Part shown: positions 16,404 to 24,921 of the stretch, piece by piece
Position numbering within the stretch: the stretch's first letter is position 1
Layout of the letters: each line of letters opens with the position of its first letter
Source: an uncultured Collinsella sp.
GTDB taxonomy: Bacteria > Actinomycetota > Coriobacteriia > Coriobacteriales > Coriobacteriaceae
Length of the DNA: 56,417 bases
Direction: 5' to 3'
Assembly (NCBI GenBank): GCA_937896835.1
Contig: CALBOJ010000132.1
Span: forward strand, 1 to 56,417
Notes under the pieces: generated by a model
Database searches by the model: none
Seen by the model: the letters and a program-made list of their open reading frames with translations, nothing else
Told to the model about the DNA's origin: nothing
Translations under genes and position numbers: made by a program

Positions 16404-16468
16404 CAAAAACAAAAACGGCGGATACGACCAAGGATGCTGAAGCATCCACCGGGAAGGTCGTATCCGCC
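16404..16468 (-). terminator. Terminator of the lacE2-lacG2 operon
   Basis: GGCGGATACGACC pairs with GGTCGTATCCGCC, with an inner hairpin GGATGCT/AGCATCC; on the minus strand it is followed by GTTTTTGTTTTT. It lies about 90 nt past the lacG2 stop. Confidence 0.85.
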
Positions 16469-16560
16469 ACACGGAAAGAGGTGCATGGACGCAGCGCCCA
16501 TGCGATCGGGAATGGTAAGGTGCGCGGCGGCGTGATGGTCACGGCGGCCGATGGCGTTAG

Positions 16561-18000
16561 CTAGTCCAGACGGCGGGTCTGCGCCACGTGCTTATACCAG
16601 TAGGCGCTTGCCTTGGGCGTGCGCTTTTGGGTCTCAAAGTCTACGTAGAAGAAGCCATAGCGCTTGTTGTAGCCGTTGGTCCAGGAGAACTGGTCCTGCA
16701 GGCTCCACAGGAAGTAGCCGCCCACGTTGACGCCCACCTCCATGGCCTTGAGCAACCAGCGCAGGTGCTGCTCGATGTAGTCGATGCGCGGCTGGTCGTC
16801 CACAAAACCGTCCTTGTAGGGGTCCTTATAGCCCATGCCGTTCTCGGTGATGAAGATCTGCTTGTAGTTGGGGTAGCGCTGCTTAATGTAGACGAGCAGA
16901 TCGAACAGACCCTCGGGATAGATGATCCAGTCCCAGTCGGTGGTGGGGATGCCAGGCTTGTTCACATGCTCGCCAATACCCTTAACGCGCCAGCGGCCGG
17001 TGCCCTTCTCGCCCGTACCGTTGTGGTGCAGGTCGTTCTCGCCGTCGTAAGCCTTCAAAAAACGGCACTGGTAGTTGTTGACACCCAGGTAGTCGTTGTA
17101 GAGCGCTGCCTCGCGCATAATCTCGAGGTCCTCGTCCAGGATTTCGATGGTGCCGCCCGAGACGGCAGCCAGGCGGTTGGCGCACTCGAGGGTGTCGGGG
17201 GCATAGTCGCCGCGGAAGGTGGCGTCGAGCAAGAATTGGTTCTGCAGCACGTGCTCGTTGTTGGCGGCTTTGATGTCGGCGGGGTCGTTCTCGTTGAGCG
17301 GATACTTGAACTCCAGCGACTGAATGACGCCGATCTTGCCCTTAAAGCCGCCGTTGTGGAAGGCCAGCACGGCCTTGGCGTGGGCGAGCATCATGTTGTG
17401 CTCGCACTGGAAGGCCTCGGCAAGATGCGCCTTGACGCCACCGGGGAAGGTGCCCTCGATGTAGGTGTTGGAGGCGTCGGCCCAGATCTCGTTAAAGGTG
17501 AACCAGTAGGTCACCTGGTCGGCGTACTCCTTAAAGCAGAAGGTGGCAAAGTCCACAAAGGCATCGATGGTCTCGCGGTTGAGGAAGTCGCCCTTCTCAA
17601 AGAGGGGAAGCGGCGTGTCAAAGTGATGCAGCGTGACGAACGGCTCAACATGGTGCTTATGGCACTCGGCGAAGAGATCGTGGTAGAACTGGACGCCCTC
17701 GGGGTTGATTTCGCCGGTGCCGTTGGGGAAGATGCGGCTCCAAGCGATGGAGAGGCGGATGCCGTTGATGCCGAATTCTTCGCACAGCTCCAGGTCGACG
17801 GGGTACTGGTTGTAGAAGTCCGAAGCGGGATCGGGGGAAAAGCGCCCCTGGGCCTCCAGGAAGTCGTCCCAGGCAACCTTGCCCTTACCGTGAGTGCGGG
17901 TCTCGCCCTCTACCTGGTAGGCAGCAGTGGCGCCGCCAAAGACAAAGTCCTCGGGAAACTGCGCAGGCGGGTTGGTGACGCTAGTAGGGTTAACGGACAT
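16561..18000 (-). CDS. lacG: 6-phospho-beta-galactosidase, GH1 (copy 2)
   Basis: The 479-aa paralogue of the gene at 11664 has the same landmarks: acid/base Glu in YWFTFNEIW, nucleophile Glu in IFITENGMGY and phosphate pocket SWTNGYNKRYGFFY. Compared with copy 1 it has LHHFDTPLPLFEKGDFLNR, closer to known LacG proteins. It lies 66 nt after lacE2. The start at ATG 18000 has only a weak site (GGATCATC). The two copies may split substrates, for example lactose and another beta-galactoside. Confidence 0.88.
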   Translation of the reverse strand: MSVNPTSVTNPPAQFPEDFVFGGATAAYQVEGETRTHGKGKVAWDDFLEAQGRFSPDPASDFYNQYPVDLELCEEFGINGIRLSIAWSRIFPNGTGEINPEGVQFYHDLFAECHKHHVEPFVTLHHFDTPLPLFEKGDFLNRETIDAFVDFATFCFKEYADQVTYWFTFNEIWADASNTYIEGTFPGGVKAHLAEAFQCEHNMMLAHAKAVLAFHNGGFKGKIGVIQSLEFKYPLNENDPADIKAANNEHVLQNQFLLDATFRGDYAPDTLECANRLAAVSGGTIEILDEDLEIMREAALYNDYLGVNNYQCRFLKAYDGENDLHHNGTGEKGTGRWRVKGIGEHVNKPGIPTTDWDWIIYPEGLFDLLVYIKQRYPNYKQIFITENGMGYKDPYKDGFVDDQPRIDYIEQHLRWLLKAMEVGVNVGGYFLWSLQDQFSWTNGYNKRYGFFYVDFETQKRTPKASAYWYKHVAQTRRLD

Positions 18001-18066
18001 GATGATCCAATCGTCTAAATCGAAGGGCCAGCCGGTCTTGGATGGTCGGCTGGCTCTGAGCGTTAC

Positions 18067-19842
18067 TTATTTCGAAAGCTGCTCGGAGACGAAGGCGAGA
18101 GACTTGTCGCCGTTCTGGGAGAGCTCGATGTACTGCTTGCCACGGCAGGCGACGCACTTGTTGCCCACGCGCTCGCAGTCCTTCTGCAGGTCGGCCAAGT
18201 AGCTGGCAGCCTGCGGGGCCAGGACGACCAGATCAAAGTCGGGGAGCATATCCACGTGGTTGCCATAGGCCTCGGCAGCGGTTTCGAGGTTAATGCCTCG
18301 CTCCTTAGCAGCCTTGGCTAGCGCGTTGGCGAGCAGGCCCGAGGTTCCGCCGCCCTGGCAGAGCACGAGCACGCGCTTGCCGTTGAGGTCGCTAGCAGTC
18401 GTTGCCTCGGCAGCGGGTGCTGCGGCAGCGGCGGGGGCGTCGGCGTTCACGGCCTCGGCAGCAGCGCCGGCGGCAACGCTCTTGGCGTCGGCCTTGCCCT
18501 GGAAGGCATCGTTGAGCTTGGCGGCCTTTTCGGCGTTCTTGGCGGCGAGCTCCTCCTGGGAGATCTCGGCCTCCTCGGCGCACTTCTGGGCGTCATAGGC
18601 ACGGAAGAACGGGTAGTACAGGGCAAAGTCGACGACCAGGATGATGGCGAGCATCACAAAGGCGAGCGGCTGGAAGCCCAGACCCATGATGGTGCCGATG
18701 GGGCCGGGGACAGTCCAAGGCAGAGTGTACATAAAGCCGTTCATGCCCAAGAAGTCGATAAAGATCTTGAGGATCCAGATGTTGGCGATCGGGGCAAAGA
18801 CAAACGGGACAAAGAAGACGGGGTTGAGCACGATGGGCGCGGCGAACAGCAGCGGCTCGTTGACAGCGAAGCAGACCGGGACGATAGCGGCCTTACCGAC
18901 AGCGCGCATCTCCTGGGACTTGGCCAGGAAGCAGAACATAAAGACCAGGACGAGCGTGGCGCCGGTGCCGCCCATGCAGACGACGAAGTATTGAGCGCCC
19001 TGCGTCAGGACAGCGGAAGCGTGCTGGCCGGCCTGGAATGCAGCCAGGTTGTCGGTCATGTTGGCAACGAGGGCGGCGGCGATGGCGGGCTCGACGATTG
19101 AGGGGCCGTGGACGCCGACGAACCAGAACAGGCTCATGGCGCCGTAAATCACAGCAAGGCCGATGTAGCCGTCGGCAGCGGTGAACAGGGGCTGGAACAC
19201 CTGGATGACACCCTGGGCAAAGCAGAAGCCAAAAGCACCGCGGAAGACGATGTCAAAGACCCAAAAGACGGTGATGCAGACGGAGAAGGGGATGATGTCC
19301 TTAAAGGTCTGCGAGATGTTAGGCGGAACCTGCTCGGGCATCTTGACGGTGATGTTGCGCTTAATGAAGAACTTGTAGATGATGCCGGTCACAAACGCAG
19401 CGATAAAGGCGGTCAACAGGCCTTTGGAACCAAGGTAGGTGGTGTTGAAGCCGCTGGCAGCATCCGTGGCGATCGTGTCGCTCGAAAGGAGCAAGAAGCC
19501 GATGATGGCTGCGCACATGCACGAGATGAAGTTGATCTGGTTGTTCTTGGGTAGATCGCGGTTCTGGGCGTCGGCGAAGTGCTTGGCCGTGGTGGCGGCG
19601 CAGGCGATGGCCAGAATGCCCATGGAGTAGTTGTAGCACTTCCACAGGGCGTTGTTGATGTCATCGGGCCAGTAGAAACCCCAGATGTTGGGGACCGAGG
19701 CTACCAGGCAGAAGATGGACGAGAAGATGATGATGGGGATGACGGAGATAAAGCCGTCGCGGATCGCCTTGAGGTACTTGTTGCGGGCGATCGCGTTGAA
19801 AAAGGGCTGGCCCTTTTCGATGATGGCGATGAGTTGCTCCAT
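18067..19842 (-). CDS. lacE: Lactose-type PTS EIICB (copy 2)
   Basis: This 591-aa fused permease has an EIIC part (residues ~1-420, FWFVGVHGPSIVEP and FAVNEPLLFAAP), an Ala-rich linker, and an EIIB part with the active Cys near 495 (VLVLCQGGGTSG, very like LacE). ATG 19842 is preceded by AGGAG. It is divergent from the second LacI regulator across a 357-bp control region. It should receive phosphate from the single LacF in the window. Confidence 0.9.
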   Translation of the reverse strand: MEQLIAIIEKGQPFFNAIARNKYLKAIRDGFISVIPIIIFSSIFCLVASVPNIWGFYWPDDINNALWKCYNYSMGILAIACAATTAKHFADAQNRDLPKNNQINFISCMCAAIIGFLLLSSDTIATDAASGFNTTYLGSKGLLTAFIAAFVTGIIYKFFIKRNITVKMPEQVPPNISQTFKDIIPFSVCITVFWVFDIVFRGAFGFCFAQGVIQVFQPLFTAADGYIGLAVIYGAMSLFWFVGVHGPSIVEPAIAAALVANMTDNLAAFQAGQHASAVLTQGAQYFVVCMGGTGATLVLVFMFCFLAKSQEMRAVGKAAIVPVCFAVNEPLLFAAPIVLNPVFFVPFVFAPIANIWILKIFIDFLGMNGFMYTLPWTVPGPIGTIMGLGFQPLAFVMLAIILVVDFALYYPFFRAYDAQKCAEEAEISQEELAAKNAEKAAKLNDAFQGKADAKSVAAGAAAEAVNADAPAAAAAPAAEATTASDLNGKRVLVLCQGGGTSGLLANALAKAAKERGINLETAAEAYGNHVDMLPDFDLVVLAPQAASYLADLQKDCERVGNKCVACRGKQYIELSQNGDKSLAFVSEQLSK

Positions 19843-19903
19843 GCAATGCTCCTAAGAGTCGGTGGGTTAGCAACGATGGTAGCTTTTGACGTTCGGTTGC
19901 CAA

Positions 19904-20041
19904 AATGTTGACGTTGCCATTTTGCGGCACAAAAAAAGACGCGAACCGGTGGCCCTTGTGCCTGTGGACCGTCGATTCCTTGCGCGTAAACGTTTGAGCC
20001 GCCCGGTGGCTCTGTGTTTGCACAATGGCAACGTTAACATT
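19904..20041. promoter_or_regulatory. Paired LacI-type operators before lacE2
   Basis: AATGTTGACGTTGCCATT (19904-19921) and AATGGCAACGTTAACATT (20024-20041) are near-exact inverted copies 120 bp apart (start to start), each a pseudo-palindrome around ACGT. They lie in the otherwise gene-free 357 bp between lacE2 and its regulator. The spacing would allow DNA looping. Confidence 0.75.
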
Positions 20042-20199
20042 TGGGCGACAAAAGCCGCTCGGGGAAGCAGAATTGTCGGTGAACGGTAGGTTTTGGGTGG
20101 TAAGCGTATCGTTGGGGAGGCGTTGGATATACTTAAAGGTGTTCAAAATGACTGCGCAGGATGTCTTCAATGGCATCGTTGACATAGAAAGATCGACCT

Positions 20200-21204
20200 A
20201 TGGCCGCTGTTAAAAAATCGGTTTCCGTTAAGGACGTGGCGCGTCTCGCGGGCGTCTCGGAGCAGACAGTCTCGCGTACGGTGCACGATTCGCCCAGCGT
20301 GCGCCTCGAGACCAAGGAGCGCGTGCGCGCCGCCATGCGCGAGCTGGGGTATCGCCCCAATTTTGCCGGTCGATCGCTGCGCCGCGGCAAGTTTAAGACC
20401 GTCGGCGTCGCCATGTTCAACATTACCGGCACCGGCAACCTCGACCGTATGGAGGGCTTTGCCGCCGCGGCCGACAAACATGGCTATGCCATCACCCTCA
20501 CTAAAGTAGACGGGCATCCGTATACCCTCGAGAGCGCATCGTCGCGCATGAGCGCGCTGCCGGTGGATGGCATGGTTGTGATCATGAATCGCATGCCGGC
20601 GGACTTTGGCACCTTCGAGCCGCTGCCCGGTATGCAGACGGTGCTCGTTACCATGCTGGAGCACCCGCTCTGTTCAACAGTCGATAACGACCAGTTCGAT
20701 TGCTCGCGCCAGGTGGTCGAGTACCTGCTGGAGCAGGGGCACAAGACCGTGCACTTTATCTCGTGCCCCGAGCGCTCGCTTTCGGGCATGCGTCGCGAGG
20801 AGGGCTGGCGCGAGACATTGCGCGCGCATGGTATTGAGCCGCCGCGACTCGTCCGTGGCGATTGGACGGCACAGAGCGGATATGCCGCCGGCCAGGTGCT
20901 TGCGGACGATTCGAACTGCACAGCCATTTATGCTTCCAACGATGCCATGGCCTACGGCTGCATTCGCGGGCTCGAGTCGCGCGGGAAGCACGTGCCCCAG
21001 GACGTAAGCGTGGTGGGTGTTGACGATAGTTTGGGCGATATCGTGCCCGATCGTCGCCTGACTACGGTGCGCTTTGACAACAAGCGCGTCGGCATGTGGG
21101 CGGTCGACAAGATTGCCGGCGCCGAGGGCGCTGCACCCGGTGTGGAGCACATGCTGTTTCCGGGTGTGCTCGTCGAGGGCGATACGGTGCGCGATATACG
21201 CTAG
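20200..21204 (+). CDS. LacI-family regulator of the lac module 2
   Basis: The 334-aa protein from ATG 20200 has the LacI helix-turn-helix (VSVKDVARLAGVSEQTVSRT, then RVRAAMRELGYRPNFAGRS) and a sugar-binding domain (SVVGVDDSLGDIVPDRRLTT). It is divergent from lacE2-lacG2 and upstream of lacF. The operators in the intergenic region differ from those of module 1 (AATGGCAACGTT against AATGACAACGTT), so the two paralogues probably discriminate by one or two bases. Confidence 0.88.
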   Translation: MAAVKKSVSVKDVARLAGVSEQTVSRTVHDSPSVRLETKERVRAAMRELGYRPNFAGRSLRRGKFKTVGVAMFNITGTGNLDRMEGFAAAADKHGYAITLTKVDGHPYTLESASSRMSALPVDGMVVIMNRMPADFGTFEPLPGMQTVLVTMLEHPLCSTVDNDQFDCSRQVVEYLLEQGHKTVHFISCPERSLSGMRREEGWRETLRAHGIEPPRLVRGDWTAQSGYAAGQVLADDSNCTAIYASNDAMAYGCIRGLESRGKHVPQDVSVVGVDDSLGDIVPDRRLTTVRFDNKRVGMWAVDKIAGAEGAAPGVEHMLFPGVLVEGDTVRDIR

Positions 21205-21315
21205 GGTGCGGACCTGTTTGGGTTGCCGCTAATTGTGTTTGAGAATGTTCAGATTGGTTTAAAAACCGTTCACGGGTGAAAAGCAACCGTTCATAGCTCG
21301 AAATTACGTTTTGCG

Positions 21316-21336
21316 CTGTTCTTTTTTGTTTGAATG
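21316..21336 (+). promoter_or_regulatory. Candidate LacR operator before lacF
   Basis: TGTTC at 21317 and TTTGAATG at 21329 match the site before lacR at the same 12-nt spacing. It lies 83 bp before the lacF start. Confidence 0.5.
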
Positions 21337-21418
21337 TTATTGTTTCTGTCATACACAACGCAGCGCGTATGCCCGGACGCGATGCTCTCCATTGGTTCAT
21401 ATGTGAAAGGAACGCAAT

Positions 21419-21757
21419 ATGGCAACCAAAGAAGAAATCTCGATGGTTGGATTTGAGATTGTCGCATACGCGGGCGACGCCCAGACCGATCTGCTTGCAG
21501 CGCTCGATGCTGCTCGCGAGGGTGATTTTGAGAAGGCCGAGCAGCTGCACAAGGATGCCAGCGATGCGCTCATCGGTGCCCACGACACGCAGACCAAGCT
21601 GCTTTCGCAGGAGGCCGGCGGCGGCGAGATGGAGATGACCTTCATCATGGCTCACGCTCAGGACACTCTCATGACCACCATGATCCTGGAGAAGCAGACC
21701 CGCTTTACCATCGATGCCTATAAGCGCATCGCCGCACTCGAGGCTAAGCTCGCCTAA
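21419..21757 (+). CDS. lacF: Lactose PTS EIIA
   Basis: The 112-aa protein has the LacF fold and motifs: MVGFEIVAYAGDAQTDLLAA at the start and the phospho-acceptor His79 in MAHAQDTLMTT. It relays phosphate from HPr to the EIIB cysteines of LacE1 and LacE2; no other EIIA of this class is in the window, so it probably serves both. It has its own promoter region with the LacR-type motif, GAAAGGA before the ATG and a terminator after the stop. Confidence 0.93.
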   Translation: MATKEEISMVGFEIVAYAGDAQTDLLAALDAAREGDFEKAEQLHKDASDALIGAHDTQTKLLSQEAGGGEMEMTFIMAHAQDTLMTTMILEKQTRFTIDAYKRIAALEAKLA

Positions 21758-21784
21758 CGAGCTCTCACAACCAAGTCCCCTTCC

Positions 21785-21820
21785 AAAAGCTCTGCCGCTA
21801 CCCGCGGCAGGGCTTTTCTG
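21785..21820 (+). terminator. Terminator of lacF
   Basis: AAAAGCTCTGCCGC pairs with GCGGCAGGGCTTTT (one G-T wobble), followed by CTG. The T-run is built into the stem. Confidence 0.8.
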
Positions 21821-21951
21821 TTTACCCGGCACTTGGGGACGTTCCTTATCTGCCGGCAGTTTGGGACACTCCTGCCATGCATTCGATCCTTTGAGGATGG
21901 AAGAAACCGGGTCATTAGGTTTGCTGCGGTGCCGACTCGGTCTGTCGGTTA

Positions 21952-22105
21952 CAAAACTATGCCGGTTTACTACGATGAATCGCATTCTTTCAACTATGGA
22001 AAGAACAGCGTTATCAAAGCCGCAGGTAGAAAGCTTGTCATTTTCTGCTAATAGCAAATGTGGTCGGTCCTATCGGTTTTATCGTAGTAAACCGGCATAG
22101 TTTTG
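21952..22105. repeat. Palindromic ~154-bp element (copy 2)
   Basis: This has the same terminal inverted repeats as 7462-7615 (CAAAACTATGCCGG then TTTACTACGAT, and complement). The inner halves differ, but the central CCGCAGGTAGA (22020-22030) is kept. The 464-bp gap between lacF and the next gene otherwise holds only the lacF terminator and a GGGGACG-containing repeat at ~21836. Confidence 0.8.
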
Positions 22106-22221
22106 AAATGGCACTATTCGACTAGCAGCGTTATGGAGCTTCTGCACGCCCTCCCGTTCGGTTTTTCGATGGGTGGGTATACTTTCCACCGCAATACAGG
22201 CCGGAATGAGGAGGCATCCAA

Positions 22222-23223
22222 ATGCCGGATAACGGGTCAATACAAAAAAGAGACGCGCACGAGATGGCTCATGGGCGTCCTGTCCAGATAACCGAGCACA
22301 CGACGGTAACCGAGCTGCAGCCCAGCCTGTCCGATGTCGTGTGCGCAAACAAAAAGCTGCAGATTGGCTTTATCGTTGCACTCGTGGTACTGGCGCTGCT
22401 GTCGGGCTTTGTGGCTCGTCCGCATTTTGCCGATACCAAAACATGGGACTCCACCATCGAGGTCATCGACCAAAAGAAGGGCAACGTTTTGGCGCTCACG
22501 ACCTCGTGCGTGGCGCTGTCTGCGGGCATTACCGCGCTGCCGGGTGATACGGGAACGCCGGTTGCCGAGCAGCTCGCGCAGCTTTCGGGTAACTTGGGCA
22601 TCGTGCTTGCCGTGCTCTACCTAGAGAAATATTTGCTCACGATTTTGTGGTCGGTTGGCTTGGGCATCTTAATCCCGTTTGCGCTGGTGCTCTTTGCGGT
22701 CTCGCTTGGCATTCACGGACGCTGGAGCACGAGCGCTGTCCTGCGCCGCGTGGCGACCCGCGTGCTGGTGGTTGCCGTGATCGGCATGGCCTTGGTGCCT
22801 GCAAGCGTATGGGTGTCGCAAAAGGTCGACGAGACGTATCGGGTGAGTATCGAGCAGACAGAGCAAAAGGCGACTGAAGCGAGCAAGGCGAGCTCCACAA
22901 AGAGCGAGAAGAAATCCGAGACCACGGAAAACAAGAATGTGCTTGAGCAGCTGACCGATGGGGCATCGAGTTTACTCACATCGGTGACCGACAGTGCCAA
23001 GTCGATGACCGATAAGGTGGTGCAACAGGTGACCGATCTGATCGAAGGCGTCATCGTGATGATCGTGACCTCGTGCGTTATCCCGTTGCTGGTGCTCGCG
23101 GCGTTTCTGTGGCTGGGGCACACGCTGCTGGGGATCGATATTTCTGGCCCGGCGAACTATTTGACGGGCCGTTTTCTGAGGGCTCCGTCCAAACATGCCA
23201 AGAAGAGCGGACAGTCTGAGTAG
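22222..23223 (+). CDS. Hypothetical membrane protein with coiled, charged extracytoplasmic segment
   Basis: The 333-aa protein starts at ATG 22222 (GAGGAGG upstream). Four hydrophobic segments are visible, near residues 45-65, 130-160, 172-195 and 275-300. Between the third and fourth lies a long Lys/Glu/Ser/Thr-rich stretch (EQKATEASKASSTKSEKKSE) likely outside the cell or coiled. The C-terminus is basic. I do not recognise a family. It sits alone between lacF and lacA with its own terminator, so functional linkage to lactose use is unproven. Confidence 0.75.
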   Translation: MPDNGSIQKRDAHEMAHGRPVQITEHTTVTELQPSLSDVVCANKKLQIGFIVALVVLALLSGFVARPHFADTKTWDSTIEVIDQKKGNVLALTTSCVALSAGITALPGDTGTPVAEQLAQLSGNLGIVLAVLYLEKYLLTILWSVGLGILIPFALVLFAVSLGIHGRWSTSAVLRRVATRVLVVAVIGMALVPASVWVSQKVDETYRVSIEQTEQKATEASKASSTKSEKKSETTENKNVLEQLTDGASSLLTSVTDSAKSMTDKVVQQVTDLIEGVIVMIVTSCVIPLLVLAAFLWLGHTLLGIDISGPANYLTGRFLRAPSKHAKKSGQSE

Positions 23224-23257
23224 GCGGCAAAGCGATCCTTGGAAGACCAACCGTAAG

Positions 23258-23294
23258 AAGGGCGGCCGAGACACGTTCTCGGCCGCCCTTTTGT
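23258..23294 (+). terminator. Terminator after the membrane protein gene
   Basis: A 13-bp perfect stem AAGGGCGGCCGAG/CTCGGCCGCCCTT with a 7-nt loop is followed by TTGTTT. Confidence 0.88.
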
Positions 23295-23360
23295 TTGCTG
23301 AACACATGGTCGCTACGTCTGCGCCGGGCTCAAACGGTCGCCAATCATCCGTGAACGGTA

Positions 23361-23437
23361 TTTGTTCAAAAAAGAACAAAGATAAACAAATAATGGTTGC
23401 AGTCGCTGTTCGAATGTGTTCAAATAAACATGAACAG
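23361..23437 (+). promoter_or_regulatory. LacR-type operator cluster before lacA
   Basis: TTTGTTCAAAAAAGAACAAA (23361-23380) has 7-bp inverted arms, and TGTTC/TTCAAAT with 12-nt spacing starts at 23407. TGTTCAAATAAACATGAACA (23418-23437) is a further imperfect palindrome. These TGTTC/GAACA boxes recur before lacR and lacF, fitting one DeoR-family repressor. Nothing else is seen in the 306-bp gap. Confidence 0.55.
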
Positions 23438-23530
23438 TGAAGAACCGCACATTCAGATGCCCGGACCTGAACGCGATTCAACACTTCCAAACAGAAACTA
23501 CGCACCTGCGTATCTCTCAAGGAGGATGTC

Positions 23531-23959
23531 ATGAGGGTTGTAATCGCTTCCGATGCCGACGGTATGTCGATGAAGGAGTCCATCAAGGAGATGCTCATCG
23601 CCGACGGTCACGAGGTCGTCGACTATTCCGAGACCCCTGCCGCGGACTTTGTCGATTCCGCGACCGCCGTTGCCAAGGACCTGCTGGAGCACAAGGATTC
23701 CCAGGGCTTCGCATTCGATAAGTACGGCGTCGGCTCCTATATGGCCGCCGTCAAGATCAAGGGCATGGTCGTCGCCAACATTTCCGACGAGCGTTCCGCT
23801 TACATGACCCGCGAGCACAACGGTTCGCGCATGGTCACCATGGGCCCGGGCGTTGTGGGCACCGAGGTCGCCAAGAAGATCGCCCGCGAGTTCCTGCGCG
23901 CCCAGTACGCCGGCGGCCGTCACCAGATCCGTGTCGACATGCTCAACAAGATGGCCTAA
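23531..23959 (+). CDS. lacA: Galactose-6-phosphate isomerase subunit A
   Basis: The 142-aa protein aligns throughout with LacA of the RpiB/LacAB family (DKYGVGSYMAAVKIKGMVVA, SDERSAYMTREHN, then GGRHQIRVDMLNKM). LacA lacks the catalytic Cys and works only as a hetero-oligomer with LacB, converting galactose-6-phosphate to tagatose-6-phosphate. ATG 23531 has AAGGAGG upstream. lacB follows after 63 nt. Confidence 0.95.
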   Translation: MRVVIASDADGMSMKESIKEMLIADGHEVVDYSETPAADFVDSATAVAKDLLEHKDSQGFAFDKYGVGSYMAAVKIKGMVVANISDERSAYMTREHNGSRMVTMGPGVVGTEVAKKIAREFLRAQYAGGRHQIRVDMLNKMA

Positions 23960-24022
23960 CGAGAGCCACCGAGAACTCGAACTTCTACCTCAACTTGTGA
24001 ATTCAGACGAAAGGACGTTCTG

Positions 24023-24547
24023 ATGAAGAAGACCATCGCAATCGGTTGCGACCATATCGTTACGGACGAGAAGATCTATCTGGCCGACCGCCTGGAGCAG
24101 GCTGGCTACAAGGTGCTCGACTGTGGCACCTACAGCCACACCCGTACGCACTATCCCATCTACGGTAAGGCCGTGGGCGAGGCCGTTGCCAGCGGCAAGG
24201 CCGACTTTGGCGTGGCCCTGTGCGGCACCGGCATCGGCATCACCAACGCCGTCAACAAGGTTCCCGGCGCCCGTTGCGCCCTGGTTCGCGACATGACCTC
24301 CGCCCTGTATGCCCGTCGCGAGCTCAACGCCAACATCGTGGGCTTTGGCGGCAAGATCACCGGCGAGTTCCTGATGGCCGATATCATGCTTGCCTTCCTG
24401 GAGGAGCCCTACGAGAAGACCCCCGAGCACGATGCCCTGATTGCCAAGATCGATGCCTGCAATAAGGCCGACGCTGAGGCTCAGGCTGACCCGCATTTCT
24501 TTGACGAGTTCCTCGAGAAGTGGGACCGCGGCGAGTATCACGACTAA
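24023..24547 (+). CDS. lacB: Galactose-6-phosphate isomerase subunit B
   Basis: The 174-aa protein is a close LacB match (IAIGCDHIVTDEKIYLADRL, RTHYPIYGKAVGEA, CGTGIGITNAVNKVPGARC, ending FLEKWDRGEYHD). The CGTGIG motif supplies the active-site Cys and phosphate loop of this isomerase family. ATG 24023 is preceded by GAAAGGA. Immediately after the stop begins a structured element shared with the 3' side of lacC. Confidence 0.96.
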   Translation: MKKTIAIGCDHIVTDEKIYLADRLEQAGYKVLDCGTYSHTRTHYPIYGKAVGEAVASGKADFGVALCGTGIGITNAVNKVPGARCALVRDMTSALYARRELNANIVGFGGKITGEFLMADIMLAFLEEPYEKTPEHDALIAKIDACNKADAEAQADPHFFDEFLEKWDRGEYHD

Positions 24548-24554
24548 GGGGGTT

Positions 24555-24690
24555 CCGGCGTTTTAACAAACGCCGGACCGGTCGACGCTGCGAAGCCATC
24601 TGGCGGGCAATCTGCCGCTCAGCTTCGACGGCATGACCAGAAGGTCAATGCCGTCTCGCTTCACGGCACCTTGCCTCGCCAGCTGGCTTC
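24555..24690 (+). ncRNA. Structured RNA-like element, copy 1, after lacB
   Basis: A leading hairpin (CCGGCGTTT/AAACGCCGG) is followed by a GACGCT block. Then comes a 14-bp closing stem (24592-24605 with 24677-24690, one mismatch) around a ~71-nt core. The core includes GGCAATCTG, a GACCAGAAGGTC hairpin and TTCACGGCACCTTGC. Copy 2 at 26795 keeps the core almost letter for letter while the closing stem has entirely different but still complementary sequence. This covariation argues for a folded RNA, or a structured repeat. The remaining gap to lacX (24691-24921) shows nothing recognisable. Confidence 0.6.
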
Positions 24691-24921
24691 TCGCTGATGT
24701 TTGAGTGGCCTGTGGGGTTACCGCTGTTGTTGCGAAGCGTTCTGGCATGGCAAGTTGCTCCGATAACACGTTTGCTTGCCGAGCTTGTGTGCTTCGTTTT
24801 GGCGGTACCCGGCATTCTGCAGCTTTTCAATTGACGGCTCGCGTTTCTGTGAGGGGGCGCGGGCCGGTTTTCTATCAGCCCTATTGACTTGGCGGGCTGT
24901 CGTAAGAAAGGGAAGGCTCCT

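Noticed and set aside
11664..18000. 6-phospho-beta-glucosidase (BglA) for the two GH1 genes
   Set aside because: The whole sequence, including the TTDWDWIIYPEGLYDLL region and the SWTNGYNKRYG phosphate pocket, follows LacG more closely, and they pair with LacE-type permeases beside lacF.
16588..18018. A 476-codon open frame on the + strand antisense to lacG2, and similar long antisense frames over lacG1, galK, ptcA, aguA and the flavodiiron gene
   Set aside because: High GC at third positions opens the antisense frame. The products are Val/Gly/Leu/Asp-biased with no domain, and the opposite strand has a clear enzyme with ribosome site.
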